Of a stretch of DNA of 64,000 nt, positions 11,249 through 38,012 are shown piece after piece. The notes under the pieces were generated by a model. The model saw only the letters and a list, made by a program, of their open reading frames with translations, did no database searches and was not told the DNA's origin. The DNA is taken from positions 8,967,081-9,031,080 of the forward strand of contig NC_086258.1 in NCBI RefSeq assembly GCF_021018805.1, written 5' to 3'. The translations under genes and the position numbers were made by a program. The DNA is from Prinia subflava (Eukaryota > Chordata > Aves > Passeriformes > Cisticolidae). The first letter of the stretch is position 1. Each line of letters begins with the position of its first letter.

Positions 11249-14200
11249 AAACTGAGCACTCAAACCCCATCCCCAGGCTGCCCTGGCACTGGGGCTGCCC
11301 ACACCTCCTGAGCTGCACCACCAGCTCCATTTCAGTGCACTTTTCCATCCTTTCCCCCCATTCCCTGCCCCAGGTCCGTGCTTCCCGAACTTTGAGGCTT
11401 CTGCAGCCGCGCTGGCTCCGTGCTGCACGTCTGCTGCGTGTGGGCTGCCCGTGTGTTACTGAGTAATATTTGCAAATTCACTTTCTGCTCTTAATAAGGC
11501 AGAAATAATCTTCTTTCACCCATTGCCACTGGCTGCTACACTAAAAATAGGGTCGGTCCGCGCCGCTTGCCACTTGCAGCATTTCAAAAATAAATACTTT
11601 GGAGCTGCAGATACCAGTGCTGCAGGAGAGGAGCCTCACTGCCGTTTGATTACTGAACTTAACCTTGTTTTCTTCCCCCTGCCAGACACTCTGCAGGAAT
11701 CCAAACCTGTGCCCCAATCCCTCTCCTGGATTTTCTCACCTCGAAGAGGGGATGCTCAGTTTTTGGGTGAGGGGGTGCCAAGATTTTGCATTTTGGGTTC
11801 TTGGCTCCCTGGCACAGCCTGCGATGCAGGGGTGGGGGGAATATGCTCAGCCTAGACCTGAAGTGCATTTTATTTGGCTTTTTTAGCTATTTATTTTATT
11901 TAACTCTTTAGTTTACTTAACTCTATTTTATTTAACTCTTTTATTTGAGGCATTACAGCATCTCCGGCCTCAGGGAATGATACTTGGCCACTGAGTTTGC
12001 AGTGAGCTGTTGCATATTTTCCCCTGGGTTTATGAATTTCCTTTGCATTAAAAAACGGGGAAATAACTGCAGTGAGAGCAGGGCAGGTGCCACCCCCGTG
12101 CCTGAGGGATTGGGTGGCTTTGGGGACCCCCTGCCCAGCTGGGTGACATCCCCCTGCCAGCCTCAAATCCAAGGGTGGGCTTTTCCCCCCCTCTCTCCTC
12201 ATTTACAGAAGAAAGGGAAGTTTCCTTTGACCCTTTGGGGCCTTCAAGGGCAGGACTTTTCAGCTCTTTTCTTTCCCGGGGCTTTGGCTGGGGGGTGAAA
12301 GCCTTTGGCTGCTTTGTCTGCCACCCCCGGAGGGTCCCTGTCCCTTTGTCCCTGTCCCAGCTGAGGCCCAGCTCACCTTCCTGGGGAGCTGCAGGGCTTG
12401 GGGGATATTTGGGGGCTTTGGGGGGAATGATTCTCCACTGAGCCTCTCTGTTGTTTGGCTAAGAAAATAGACAATTTAAATACATTATCTAATTATTTCT
12501 GATTACTCCTGGGGGAGCTCTGATGGCAGCATCTCATTCTAGGTCGATGCTTTTTTCCTTTGTTGCTGTCGCCTCACCCTGACCTTTCAGGCCTCGGAGC
12601 AGGGAATTAGTTTGGAAAAGAGCAAACCTGCTTTTTTCTTTCAAAGCAGATGAATGCAGAAACTGAGAATTCCCAAACTCTCCTGGAAGTTGTCTCAAAT
12701 AACGGCTGCATTTTTTATGAACATCTCGTGACAAAGGCTATGACTTTACAAAAATCAGGCAGACACGTACAAATTATCCTCCTGTATCCACAAAAAAGAG
12801 CTGGAAAAAGAGGCTGCCATCAGCAAACAAAGTGATGTTTTGCTTGAATGGTCACATATGTAAAATGATCCAGGTGAGGGTTGCTTGTCTGGTTTTAATC
12901 CAGTTTTATCCATGTTTTCCCATTTGGAGAAGTCTGTCACCTGTAGGACACTCCAGCCCAAAGGGGACTGGATTTTTTGGGGTGATGGTCGTGCTGGGGG
13001 CTCCTCCTGCACCTTGGGACACAGCTCAGCTTGGGAGATGAGATAGGAAAAATACAGTTTACATCTGTAATTGCAAAGGTCATTTCTCCTGCAGCGCAGC
13101 TCTTCCTGTGTCAGATGGGCTGAAGCCATTTCAGACCCCTCAAAAGTCACTTGGTGCTCTATTTAAAATAAAAATTATCACGTTTAATAGAGGAATTTTA
13201 AAGTTAGAAATTATCAAGCTTTATTGCATTTGCTGTCTAATCACAGTAGCTTTTTGTTGCTGTTGTTTTTAGGGAACGTGAGGTTTGGTGGTGAGCAGGT
13301 TCTCCTGGCCTTTCAAGACTGTTTTATTTTATTTCTTCATGATTTGGGGTTGTTGGTGGTTTGGGGTTGGGTTTTGGGAGGCTTTTTTAATATATATTCT
13401 TGTCATAAAAAGGAAGGGGCAGAGGGAGGAAGAAGAAGAAAATTCCAGCAGTCCTGGCTGATGGTTTATTGGGGTGGTTTGGGCTTTGCAGCTTCCTTGT
13501 GTGGCTTTGCCCTTGTTCCTTGATGCTCTTTCTAAACAAACACAATTCTAAACAAACACAATTATTATATATTATTTCCCCCATTTCTCTGCGAGCTGCA
13601 TTTTGGGAGGGACCAGTTGTGTGGAGCATCTTGGTTCAAACTCTCCTGGGAGGTTTTATCTGAGATTTGCTAAAGATTTGGGATGCTGGGGCACTTTGTT
13701 GTTCCTCTTTGGCTTAAACATACCCTAAACCAGCACAGTTTGGTGGTTTTTAGGGAGAGACAGGGGTTGCTCCTGACAAGCCTGTTCGTTTATAGAGAAA
13801 ATTCTAAGTCATATTAATAATTGATATTTATTTTAAGTTTGGCTTGTTCTGTGCTACCGAGCTGTCCTTGGCTGGTCCCACACTGCCCTGCTGGGTGCAA
13901 GGAGGTCCATCCAAGGCCTCCCTGGTGTCTTCTCCAGCTCTGAGGGAGCCCTTCCTAGAAGGAAAGAGCAGGAAATCCTTCTCCACCCGTGTTCTTCCCC
14001 TCACCACGGATGAGGCTTCCTTAGGTGCCTGAGCAGCGATGGTTTTTCTGTAACTCGGGTTTTTGTCAGTAATTATGACAGATCCAGAGTGGATCTTTGT
14101 TTGCCAGGGTGGATTCCATCCTCTCTCCAGCAGGGATGCCTGGGGTTGGGAGAGGTTTTGGGCTCTCAGGCTGGGTCGTGGTGGTGCCACCTCTGAGCTC

Positions 14201-14903
14201 CTCAGGGGGTGACACCTTGGTCCCCTCTTGGCGCCAGTGCCAGGCAGAGACCCCAGTGCCCTCCTGAGGGGTTTGGGTGAGTGTGGGGGGCATTCCCAGG
14301 GCAGGGGGGCTCTCCAGGCTCTGTGGAATTCAGGGAGCTGTGCTGGGAGCGCAGCACTCCCCTGCCCTGGGCTTGAACTGAATGCACCAAGGATCCCTTT
14401 GGCTGTGGAGCTGTGAGCAGGGTCAGGCTGGAGCATCAGCAGCCCTGTGCTCATCCTCTCATCCTGGAATTTTAACTCTGTGTGACCCTCCGAGCGCAGC
14501 AATTGAGCCAAATCCGAGGCCAATGGCACAAGGAAAAATCCTCTGGGCAAGGGAGAAATAAGCAAAGGGAGGCCCCACCCTCTTTCCCAGAAAAAAGCAC
14601 CAAACATGCTCAATAAATGCGAAGGTAATTTAAAATCTGAATCCAGGAGACAATGTGACTGGGATTTCATTACTTAAGCAAATGGATTTGCTTTTAGTGG
14701 ATTCAGCCACAGACTGAAAGAAGCTTTCCCCAAGGGGTAAACATTTTTCCTGCGTTTGAAAGGCTTTCTTGTATTGGGGGGAGGATTTTGGGGGGTGGCA
14801 GGAAGCAGGACTGTGGCTGCCCAAGGGGCACCTTTATTTTGGGCAGATTGGGGCATTCCCAAAGCTGTGCTTTAGGGCAGGTGCTTTTGGGGAGCTCCTG
14901 GGG
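11249..14903. other. Non-coding region of the NACC2 5' flank or intron
   Basis: Mixed unique sequence. A block at about 11455-11620 is AT-rich and contains CTAAAAATAG at 11541-11550, an exact MEF2-type word. A 17-bp tandem pair lies at about 13529-13563. A minus-strand open frame of 280 codons covers 13828-14670 but resembles no family I know. Confidence 0.45.
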
Positions 14904-15530
14904 TGGGATGCAGGGGGGGTGCAGGGGTTGTTGAGGGGATGCAGAGGATGCTTGGGGGGATGCAGGGGTTGTTGAGGGGATGCAGGGGACATGCCAAGGA
15001 TGCTGGAGGGATGCAGGAGCATGCAGGGGACATGCTAAGGATGCTGGAGGGATGCAGGAGCATGCAGGGGACATGCCAAGGATGCTGGAGGGATGCAGGA
15101 GCATGCAGGGGACATGCCAAGGATGCTGGAGGGATGCAGGAGCATGCAGGGGACATGCCAAGGATGCTGGAGGGATGCAGGAGCATGCAGGGGACATGCT
15201 AAGGATGGTGGAGGGATGCAGGAGCATGCAAGGGACATGCTAAGGATGCTGGAGGGATGCAGGAGCATGCAGGGGACATGCCAAGGATGCTGGAGGGATG
15301 CAGGAGCATGCAGGGGACATGCCAAGGATGCTGGAGGGATGCAGGAGGATGCAGGACGGTGCTGGGGGCACGTGGGGGTAATGCAGGAGAACGTTGAGGG
15401 CATGCAGGGGTGATGCTGGAGGATGCTGGTGGGGTGTGGGGGGATGCAGGAGGGTGCTGAGGATGCAGGGGATGCTGAGGGGCTACGGGGAATGCTGTGG
15501 GTGCAGGAGGCTGCTGGGGGGATGCAGGGC
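14904..15530. repeat. 41-bp minisatellite with degenerate flanks
   Basis: The core at about 14984-15343 has about eight to nine copies of a 41-bp unit (atgctggagggatgcaggag, then catgcaggggacatgccaag). Looser variants built from gggatgcagg lie on either side. 41 is not a multiple of three, so open frames here cycle through three reading phases and are not genes. Confidence 0.95.
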
Positions 15531-15599
15531 ATGCTCACCACCCCTGCTCCGTGCCTTCCCCTGGCCGCAGGAGTTAACCAGCAGCAGTGCCAGCTCTGC

Positions 15600-15970
15600 A
15601 GACTGTTTGGAATAGTTTAAATGCTTTGACACTCTGGATGTACTAGATGGCAGGGGAGGCAGTTTACAGCGTAATTCATATGCAAAACTGCACTATAAAT
15701 TTAAAACCTGTCTCAGTTGCCGTGGCACCACTAAGCATTTCATCAGCATACAGTACAGTATTTCTGCCATCTTTGTTTGCATTGCAGTGACTCATCAAAA
15801 GTCTGTCTTGTACCAACACTGAGAGCATTCCTCTGGCACTGATATTTCTCTGTTTTTAAAGCTTCGGTTTGAAACTGGCATTTACTTCAGGTCCCTAATC
15901 AAAGGGCTCTATTCATTGCAGAGAGCAGCCTGAATGTTAATCTGCATCCGGCCTATTCATTTAGATGCTG
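15600..15970. promoter_or_regulatory. Candidate conserved enhancer-like block
   Basis: A unique block of about 370 nt with clustered factor-like words: an octamer-like cATATGCAAAa near 15678, TGACTCA at about 15788-15794 and ATCAAAGG (TCF/LEF core) at 15898-15905. It lies directly before a CpG-dense islet. The call rests on sequence character, not on comparison. Confidence 0.35.
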
Positions 15971-15989
15971 TGCGCTGCCGGGGAGATTT

Positions 15990-16160
15990 GACTTGGTAAA
16001 AGCTTGAGCTCCAGCAGATACAAACCCAGGGCTCGATACGATATTTTATTTTCCCCCTCCCCTGGGCTCTCGGCGGTCGGGGGACAGGAGCCCCTCGGCA
16101 GCGGCTGCGCCGGGGACGCTCTCAAGGTACGTTCGCTCCCGGCCAGGCGAAGGCACCGCG
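15990..16160 (+). promoter_or_regulatory. NACC2: CpG islet with splice donor, candidate NACC2 5' non-coding exon
   Basis: About 17 CpGs fall within about 170 nt. The segment contains the strong donor ctcaag|gtacgt at 16126/16127. Splicing from here to the acceptor at 17509 would make a 1.4-kb 5'UTR intron and put this segment at the head of a NACC2 mRNA. A second donor-like aaaag|gtacag lies at about 16707. Start-site data would be needed to choose. Confidence 0.4.
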
Positions 16161-17509
16161 AACTTCCCCAGCTTGCAAGAAATTTTTTCTTTTTTTTTAA
16201 ACCATGCAGATACAATTAAATTGGCTCCGAGTGTGTTCCCTTTTCTTCCTGTTACCCCGTGGCCTTGCAGATAGGACTTTTTTTTTTTTCTTCTTTTTTT
16301 TTTTTCCTCTCGGCAATGGGAACAGAGCAGCTCTTTGTGGGTTATTATTTTCTTTCCAGAGATTTTTTTTTTAAATCTTTCTCAGATAAACTTCCATTTT
16401 TTTCCTTTTTTTTTTTTTTTTTAAATATCGTTCTTCCGAGCTTTCAGTATTAGTTAAACGTAGTTTTTCTTCAGTGGTGTTACAGGCAGACAGGATTTTA
16501 AATCTCCTGGACTCTTTGGGGAGGGCGCACGGGGGGGTCTGGGCTCGGTGAATCCGCAGTGATTTGCTCCTCTGGAGTTTCAGGCTGCACCAGCTCTACC
16601 TGCTCCGGCTTTGCGCACCAGCTCCCTTCCAACGCCACGCTCTGGCTTGGGTTTTTTATTTTGTTTTTGGGAGGTGGAAGCAGGAATTCTCTGCCCGTGG
16701 CCAAAAGGTACAGCCGGCCCCGAGGAGCGGGATGCGGAGCCGTGGAGGATCCTCGCTCCGGGTACCGGGCTGGGGGCCGGGGGGCTCTGCCTGCACCGGG
16801 GGCTGGGCTGGGGCTCCCCCTGCCCCGCTCGGGAGCTGGGGGAGGAAAATAAGAAGACAACTTGGTAGGCGTCTCGCTGCGGCAGGCACGTTGGTTTGTT
16901 TTATTGGGGCTCAAATATCTGGCTTAATTTGGAGATAAGCCTCGTTTTGTTGGAGGATAAATCTGTTGAGAAGGGGTTTAACTGTTGAAATGCTCCCTCT
17001 TTCTGGTGCAAATGGGAAGATTGCTTTTCAAAGTGCTTTTTCCTGGGAGCTCTCGCTCCGGCAGAATCCTGTATTTATTTCGGGCAGAATGGCACATTGT
17101 TTTATAAATATCTTTTCTGTAGTTTCAACAGAGCTGCTGGTTGTTGTGTTTCTTATATAATGCTACCGAGATCTGTCTGACTGCCTTTCCTTTGCTTTAC
17201 TGTTCTCTCCCATTATCGTTCAGATTTTCCTGCATAAAGTAAAAACCCCCGGGGGAATAAATCAGTGGTGCTTATTTAAACAGACCACAACTTGAAGGAA
17301 ATACTTGCATTTTCGGAATATCCTTTGCCAACCACCAATAGCATTCCCAACGCCGCTCGAAACCTTCGATAAGTAATTTTTATAAGCGATTGCTTTTCCG
17401 TGTTGGCTCTCAGAGCTGGGCTTGGAGGCTTTGGTGTCGGGTGAGGTGGGTTCCTGTGCTCCTGCCTAAAAACGTTGTTCCTCTCTCCCCTGCCTTCTCC
17501 GTTTTTCAG
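16161..17509 (+). other. Probable NACC2 5'UTR intron
   Basis: T-rich runs occupy about 16270-16425 and a GC-rich, CpG-bearing patch about 16685-16870. The sequence then becomes AT-rich to the acceptor at 17509. No coding exon is recognised. Confidence 0.45.
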
Positions 17510-17571
17510 ATGTGCCCTACTTTGGATATCCCTGCATTGAATGTCTGAGGAGCTCCAGCCGACCCTGAGCC
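17510..17571 (+). promoter_or_regulatory. NACC2: NACC2 5'UTR end of first coding exon, with upstream ATGs
   Basis: A pyrimidine tract ending gtttttcag at 17501-17509 marks the likely acceptor, so this exon should begin at 17510 and carry 62 nt of 5'UTR. It contains two upstream ATGs. The first, at the exon's first base, opens a 12-codon ORF (MCPTLDIPALNV, stop at 17546-17548). The second, at 17541, is in the +2 frame relative to the main start and runs 77 codons to 17774, overlapping the BTB coding region. The main start at 17572 has G at -3, a fair Kozak context. The ATG at 17541 has T at -3 and is weak. Whether the transcript starts upstream or within this exon is not visible. Confidence 0.65.
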
Positions 17572-32718
<15,147 letters not shown>

Positions 32719-35700
32719 AGAGAGCAAACATTTCATGACCTATAAGGGATCTGTAATACTAAAGCTGCTTGCATGCGTTACTAATACAAAACAAACAAAA
32801 AAAAATGTGATCAAGCCACTTACCTACTGAACTGCTACTGTTGCCTGAAAAAAATGTGATTTTTATTCTGCTTGTATTTAAAATTTATGAAGGAAATAAT
32901 CGCATTCGTTATACTGTAAACGACTAGGTCTGTGGCGACCTACTTAAAAAAAATATTGGGCTCCTTTTTTGATATTCCTGAGGTTAGTCTATAAGATTGT
33001 AGCTTTTTCTTTTTTTGTTTTTTCCTTTCCTTTTTTTTTTTTTTCTTTTGGGTTTTTGTTTTTTTGTTTGTTTGTTTGTTTTAAGAAGGGGAGGAGAAAA
33101 GCTAGCCACCCCCCACCCACCACCACCACCACCCCGTCATCACCCCATCCATCACTCAGCTCAGAAGTAAAGCCATGGTTAACCTTGTCCTCTAAGGAGA
33201 GTTTTGTCACTGAACAGGAAAGCGAGGCGTGTTCGGGTGCAGGTGCTGTGAGTGGCCGTGTTTGTCTCGGGATGGGCTGGGGGAAATCGTGACCGTGCTG
33301 GTGCCCGGATCCCTCTGGAGTCAGAGGGAGCCCTGGCCGTGGGTGCTGCTGTCCCGGGGGGATCCCTGGGGTGGGGATGGTTCAGGCTGGTGTGTCGGGA
33401 GGGCAGCGTGGGGTGCAGGTGGAGAGCCTGGCCGCCGTGGTGGCCGTGGTCTGCTTTTAGCCAAAACTGCTGGGTTTGGGGTTGGTTTCTCTCTCCCTTT
33501 CTCCCTCCCAGCGACTCCTTTTCCTTTGCTTCTCCGTGTTTGCACCTTCACCTCCCCACGCCTGGCAGCCGGGCTCTGTCACCCCTCTGCACCCCAGGGC
33601 GTGCAGGTGCTGGGGCACCCCCTGGGAGGGGAGGAGCCCCCCTCAGGGTGTGAAGGAATTTAGGGAGGAATCTGAGCATGGAGAGCGCGTTGTTCTTGCT
33701 CCAAAGGGCAGGAGTCGGGAGCTGCTGGTGCTGGCTCCTGGCAGCATCCGCGCCGGAGGCAGAGCTCAGTGCGTGCAGAGCTCACCCTCTGCCCCCTCCC
33801 TCCTCCCCAGGCCAACCAGGCTCTCTCTTTTTAAAAATTTGGAGTGTATTAGTTGCAAAAACTAAAAAAATGAGCTCTGTGCCCTTCTGTGAAGAGGTTT
33901 TGGGGAGGAGGAGGCTCTTTGCCTCCTGCTCGCCCTCCCGCAGCCCCTTCTGGGGAAAACCCAATGTGGAGTTCTTGTCTTTATTTTTGTTCTTGCGGGC
34001 TGATGCCTGTCCCCAGGCTGTGGGGGCTTTGGTGGCCTCGGGCAGGGACTTGTGGATGTCCCTGGAGCCTGGTGGGCTGCAGGTACCTGCTCTGTCCCTT
34101 TACAGACCCCGGGGTGCTGGGGCCAGGCTGGGGGACCCACGGGGGTGGCATTGCTGGGGTGCCCCCAGGCGATGGGGACAGTGCTGTGAAAGCCGAGTTT
34201 GGCTTTTCCCTTTCTTTCCTTCCCTTTTTTAATGATGATTGTTTTTACTGTGACTTAACGACCTGCTTTAATGGCACTTGCAGCTTGTTCTTTAACACGT
34301 TTGGGACTAGGAACAAGGTGCACAAGGAGTCACTTTTTGGCTGCTGTGGCTGTGCTCCTCTTTTCTTTCCTGCTTTGATTCCCTAATCCAGACAGCGCTT
34401 TGCTCAGGGTTTTCTTCCTTCTTTGTATTTCCATTGGGAAAGGGGGAGCGGGGAGAGGATAACCCAACTTTTGGCCATTTGTTTCGTTTTCTTTGATACT
34501 TGAAGCAGATTTTTTTTGCATCGTAAATAACGAGGCTGCCCAGCCTGTGCCGCTGCTCCTGACACAACAAAGCAGTGATGGGGAGGGGGGTCCTGCCCCA
34601 CGTCGGGTTTTGGCACAGCTTTTTTGGGGGGACTGATGCCCCAGACCAGGTTTTGGGGGGCTGATGCAGGTGCAGAGGTGTGGGATGCTTCGGAGGAGTG
34701 GGAATGGGCACGGCTCTATTTGCACTTTACCCACGTCACTAAACAAACCCGGGGACCACGGGCTGAGCTCGGGGGGGGGTTTGTCCCCAGCCATCCCCGG
34801 GGACAAGAGCAATTCCTTGGCCCTGGGGTGTCCCCGTGCTGCTGGAGGGCAGCTCAGCCAGCTTGGTGGGGCTCACGTTTGGCTGAGCACCCTCTTGATC
34901 CCCCAAACCCAAATTTGGGGTTTGCCAAAAGTTTGAGGCGAGCTGGGAGCGAGATCAAAAGTCGTCCCTTGTGTGTGTGTCTGTGTGCATATATATAAAT
35001 ATAAATATATAAAGAAAAGCTATTGCAGAGGATTCCCCCTCCTCCTTTCTGGCACTTGCTGGGGGTGGGGAGCAGGCTGAGCCCCCCGGCCGGGGGCTGC
35101 TCTTGGCTGGAGGGATTAATTCTGGACCAAACCTGTTCCCAGACAGCCGGCGGGGCCACCGGGGGGGCAGCAGCAAAGTACTTGAATGGCTTAGGACAGA
35201 GAGTCTGGAGAGAGTCAAGTTGCACAGTGAAAAAATATATTTTTATACCTAGCACAACTTCCTGTATATTTTGGGGTTGTTTTTTTTTTCTTTCATTTTA
35301 TTTTCTTTCCTTTTTTTTTTTTTTTTTTCCTGATTTGGGTTTGTTTTATTAATTATTATTATTATTATTAGGAAGGCAAACTTCTAAAATGTGAAGGGCG
35401 TTGGGTTTTTCCTTATCTGGTAGATGAGGGCAAGCATTTTGCACTAATGTTTCCTGTGTGTGGAGGATTAATGATATGTTTGAAAATGTTATGTGGTGAT
35501 GATTGTATTCTTCCGAGAAAAAAAAACAACAAAAAAAAAAAAAGGCAAAAAAAAAAATAACCCTTAAAACTGAATGTAAGGTGAGAACAGAGCAGTCCAT
35601 CGATTGTATGCGGCTTTCCTGAGTGCCTTAGAATTTTTTGATCATTTTTTTTCCAAGGAAAACAGATTAAGAAGATCAGATCATAACCGACTCCTTCCTC

Positions 35701-37305
35701 CTCTTTGTTTACGACACTATTTTAAATTCTAGAATTTTGGGGCTGCTTTATAATGTGAATAGGAAACTGCATTCATCTAGGTCTGACAGTGTAAAATCAG
35801 AGCATCAGTATTTATGGTATGTCTGCACCTTTATTCTTATGCTTGACTATTAGCAATATTACCTGTATATTCTATATCTAAAGTTATACCAAGCACCTTT
35901 AACGAGCGCAGAGTGTAAAAGCACCCGAGTTCCCTGTATAGGACCAGCTCCTCTCCTCCTCGTTAGCGCTAATTAAACACCGCTTTGCCGAGGGGCTGCA
36001 TGACCCTCTGCCACCCCCGGGGTCCCACGGGTGACATTTGGTGACATCTGGTGACGTTCGCCGCCTTTCCCGGCGGTGAGGGGTGGCTGAACCCTCGGAG
36101 CTGTGATCTCCCCTTGCCCACCCAGCGCCCCGAAACTGGAACTGCCCGCGGGGTTGGGGGGCAGAGTCCCCTCCGTGGTGTCACCCAGGGGTGTCCCCAA
36201 GCCCTCGTCCCCCCGGGGTTGTGCTCACATCCCTCGTTTTTCTGGAATTGCCTCGCTGCGAATGGAGAGGGACCCGTGGGACGCCGGGCTGAGCCCCAGA
36301 GTGACCCCAGAGTGTCCCCAGAGTGTCCCCAAGGTGTCCCCAGCTGTCCCCTCAGCCCCCCATGGCCAGTCCGCAGCCATCCCGGGATTCAACTGCTGTT
36401 CCAAGTGTTCCTGCTGTTCCAAACCGTGCTGGGAGCAATCCAGGGGGCGAGTGGGACACGCTCACATTGGAAACCCCTCCACTCCTCCTTGAGTTTCTTC
36501 CACTGTTAAAAAGCGTTTTGCACACACACACAAAAAAAAAAAAAAATCTAAAAAAATAAAAAAAAATCGTGATTTTTATGTCAAAGTTAAAGAAAAAATA
36601 AAAAAAAGCCAAAACTTGCAATACTATTTTTAGCAGACAAGAATAAAGAAAAAGAAATAAAGAAGATAATTAATAAATAATAAAAAACAACTGAGTATAA
36701 ATGTATAAATATTTTTGACTTGAACATTTGGATGGCACTTGATTCAAATAGAACATTAATCCTTTGGACAGAATGTTTGGGGAAAAAAAAAAAGGACTTA
36801 AAGTACAAGGTTGTTTTTAAAGCGTCTTCATAGGGTCTTAAGTAGTACTGTAATTCATGACTGTTAAAAATACTTTCTGTGCTGTAAGGAAATCTCACAG
36901 TACCACTGAATTATGTTCCTCAACTGTCTCAGCCACGAACGATGCTAGCTTCTTTTTTTTTTATTTTTTTTTATTTTATTTTATTTTTTATCGTGCATTA
37001 TTCACCAGTATTTATGTGCTCTTACTCTGTATAGTTCAGACTGTTATTTTGTAGCCATGGCTGACACGATATATCAGTAACTAAACAAAAAAAAAAAGAG
37101 AGAGAGAGAAAAAAGATGAAGACACCGCCCCCCTCCCCGAGCTGGAACTGTGCTCATAGCTGTTTTCATATGATGAAAAAAAATCCATTTAGAAAACAAA
37201 ATAAACAACAAAAAAAAAACCAACCCGATGTGATCATTAATTGTAAAACGCTTTGTAAAATTCACATTTACAAAATAATAAAGTAAATTACAATTAAGAG
37301 GTTTT
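32719..37305 (+). other. NACC2: NACC2 3' untranslated region
   Basis: About 4.6 kb follow the stop without a plausible splice-linked exon and end at a good poly(A) signal; a long 3'UTR fits this gene. It contains a T-rich tract (33003-33092), a CA-rich patch (33111-33134), an AT microsatellite patch (34984-35011), T- and ATT-rich runs (35279-35372), an A-rich run (35519-35560) and an A-rich region (36523-36690). A unique AT-rich block at about 35660-35910 reads like conserved UTR. Its true 3' end cannot be fixed without cDNA, and earlier poly(A) sites are possible. Confidence 0.75.
37277..37282 (+). terminator. NACC2: NACC2 distal poly(A) signal AATAAA
   Basis: AATAAA lies in aaaataataaagtaaatt and is followed within 20-50 nt by a T/GT-rich stretch (ggttttctttgctctgtttt), the usual downstream element. 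Cleavage is expected near 37295-37305. Other AATAAA hexamers occur in the A-rich region at about 36550-36690 and at about 37199 and could serve as proximal sites. Confidence 0.7.
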
Positions 37306-37856
37306 CTTTGCTCTGTTTTCTGTCTTTCTGGGTGGTGGGTAGTGTTGAGCAGGGGTTGTTAATAGGTGCTGAAGGGGCTCTGATGGCTCAGGCTCCATTT
37401 CAAGGTATGAAACAACCCCAGATTTGGTCAATCGAAGGGTTTTGCCCAAATTTCGGGGGTTTGGAGTTCCCTGCACTGCCCTGGGCTCTCTCCCCGCCTC
37501 ATCTGATGTGGTTTGGACACCTTTTGGCTTTTTTACCTGGACATCACTCCCTCCCTCCCTCCCTCCACACTTACTACTTATAAAAACCCTAATATTTGTT
37601 GTTATTATTACCATTATTTAAAACTGAATTTGCAGCTCTCCCGAATCAATCTGGGGCTTTGCCAGAGAGTGGAGCTGAGACCGGAGGATGCGGCAGCAGC
37701 TGAAATCCCCCCTCCCCTGCTCTGCTGGGAGCTTCCCTCCTCTTCCTCACGGAAAAAAAAAACCTTACCCAGCTTCAAAATCGGCCAGGAGGGCTCCTGC
37801 CACCCGCCCAGGGAGGAGTGGGACGGGTTTGGGGGTCTCAGGGCCCCGGGGCAGGG
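37306..37856. other. Intergenic, no feature
   Basis: Sequence after the NACC2 poly(A) site, with a short (CCCT)n-like run at about 37547-37566. Nothing else is recognised. Confidence 0.5.
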
Positions 37857-38012
37857 TGAGGATGCCCCGGGGGATGCTCCGGGGGATGCTCGGGGGATGC
37901 TCCGGGGGATGCCAGCCCTGCCCCGGGGAATGCTCCGGGGGATGCCAGCCCTGCCCCGGGGGATGCTCCGGGGGATGCTCCGGGGGATGCCAGCCCTGCC
38001 CCGGGGGAGGCA
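37857..38012. repeat. Short GC-rich minisatellite
   Basis: Repeated ggggatgctccggg units alternate with gatgccagccctgccccggg. About ten units in all, intergenic between NACC2 and UBAC1. Confidence 0.9.

Noticed and set aside
10573..11466. 297-codon + strand open frame
   Set aside because: It lies almost entirely in the GC-rich minisatellite; the peptide merely repeats the unit, and neighbouring frames are equally open.
14984..15343. Array of p53 half-site-like words (ggacatgcca) in the 41-bp minisatellite
   Set aside because: The word misses the last consensus base and no paired half-site stands at the right spacing. The link to NACC2's role in p53 control would be over-reading.
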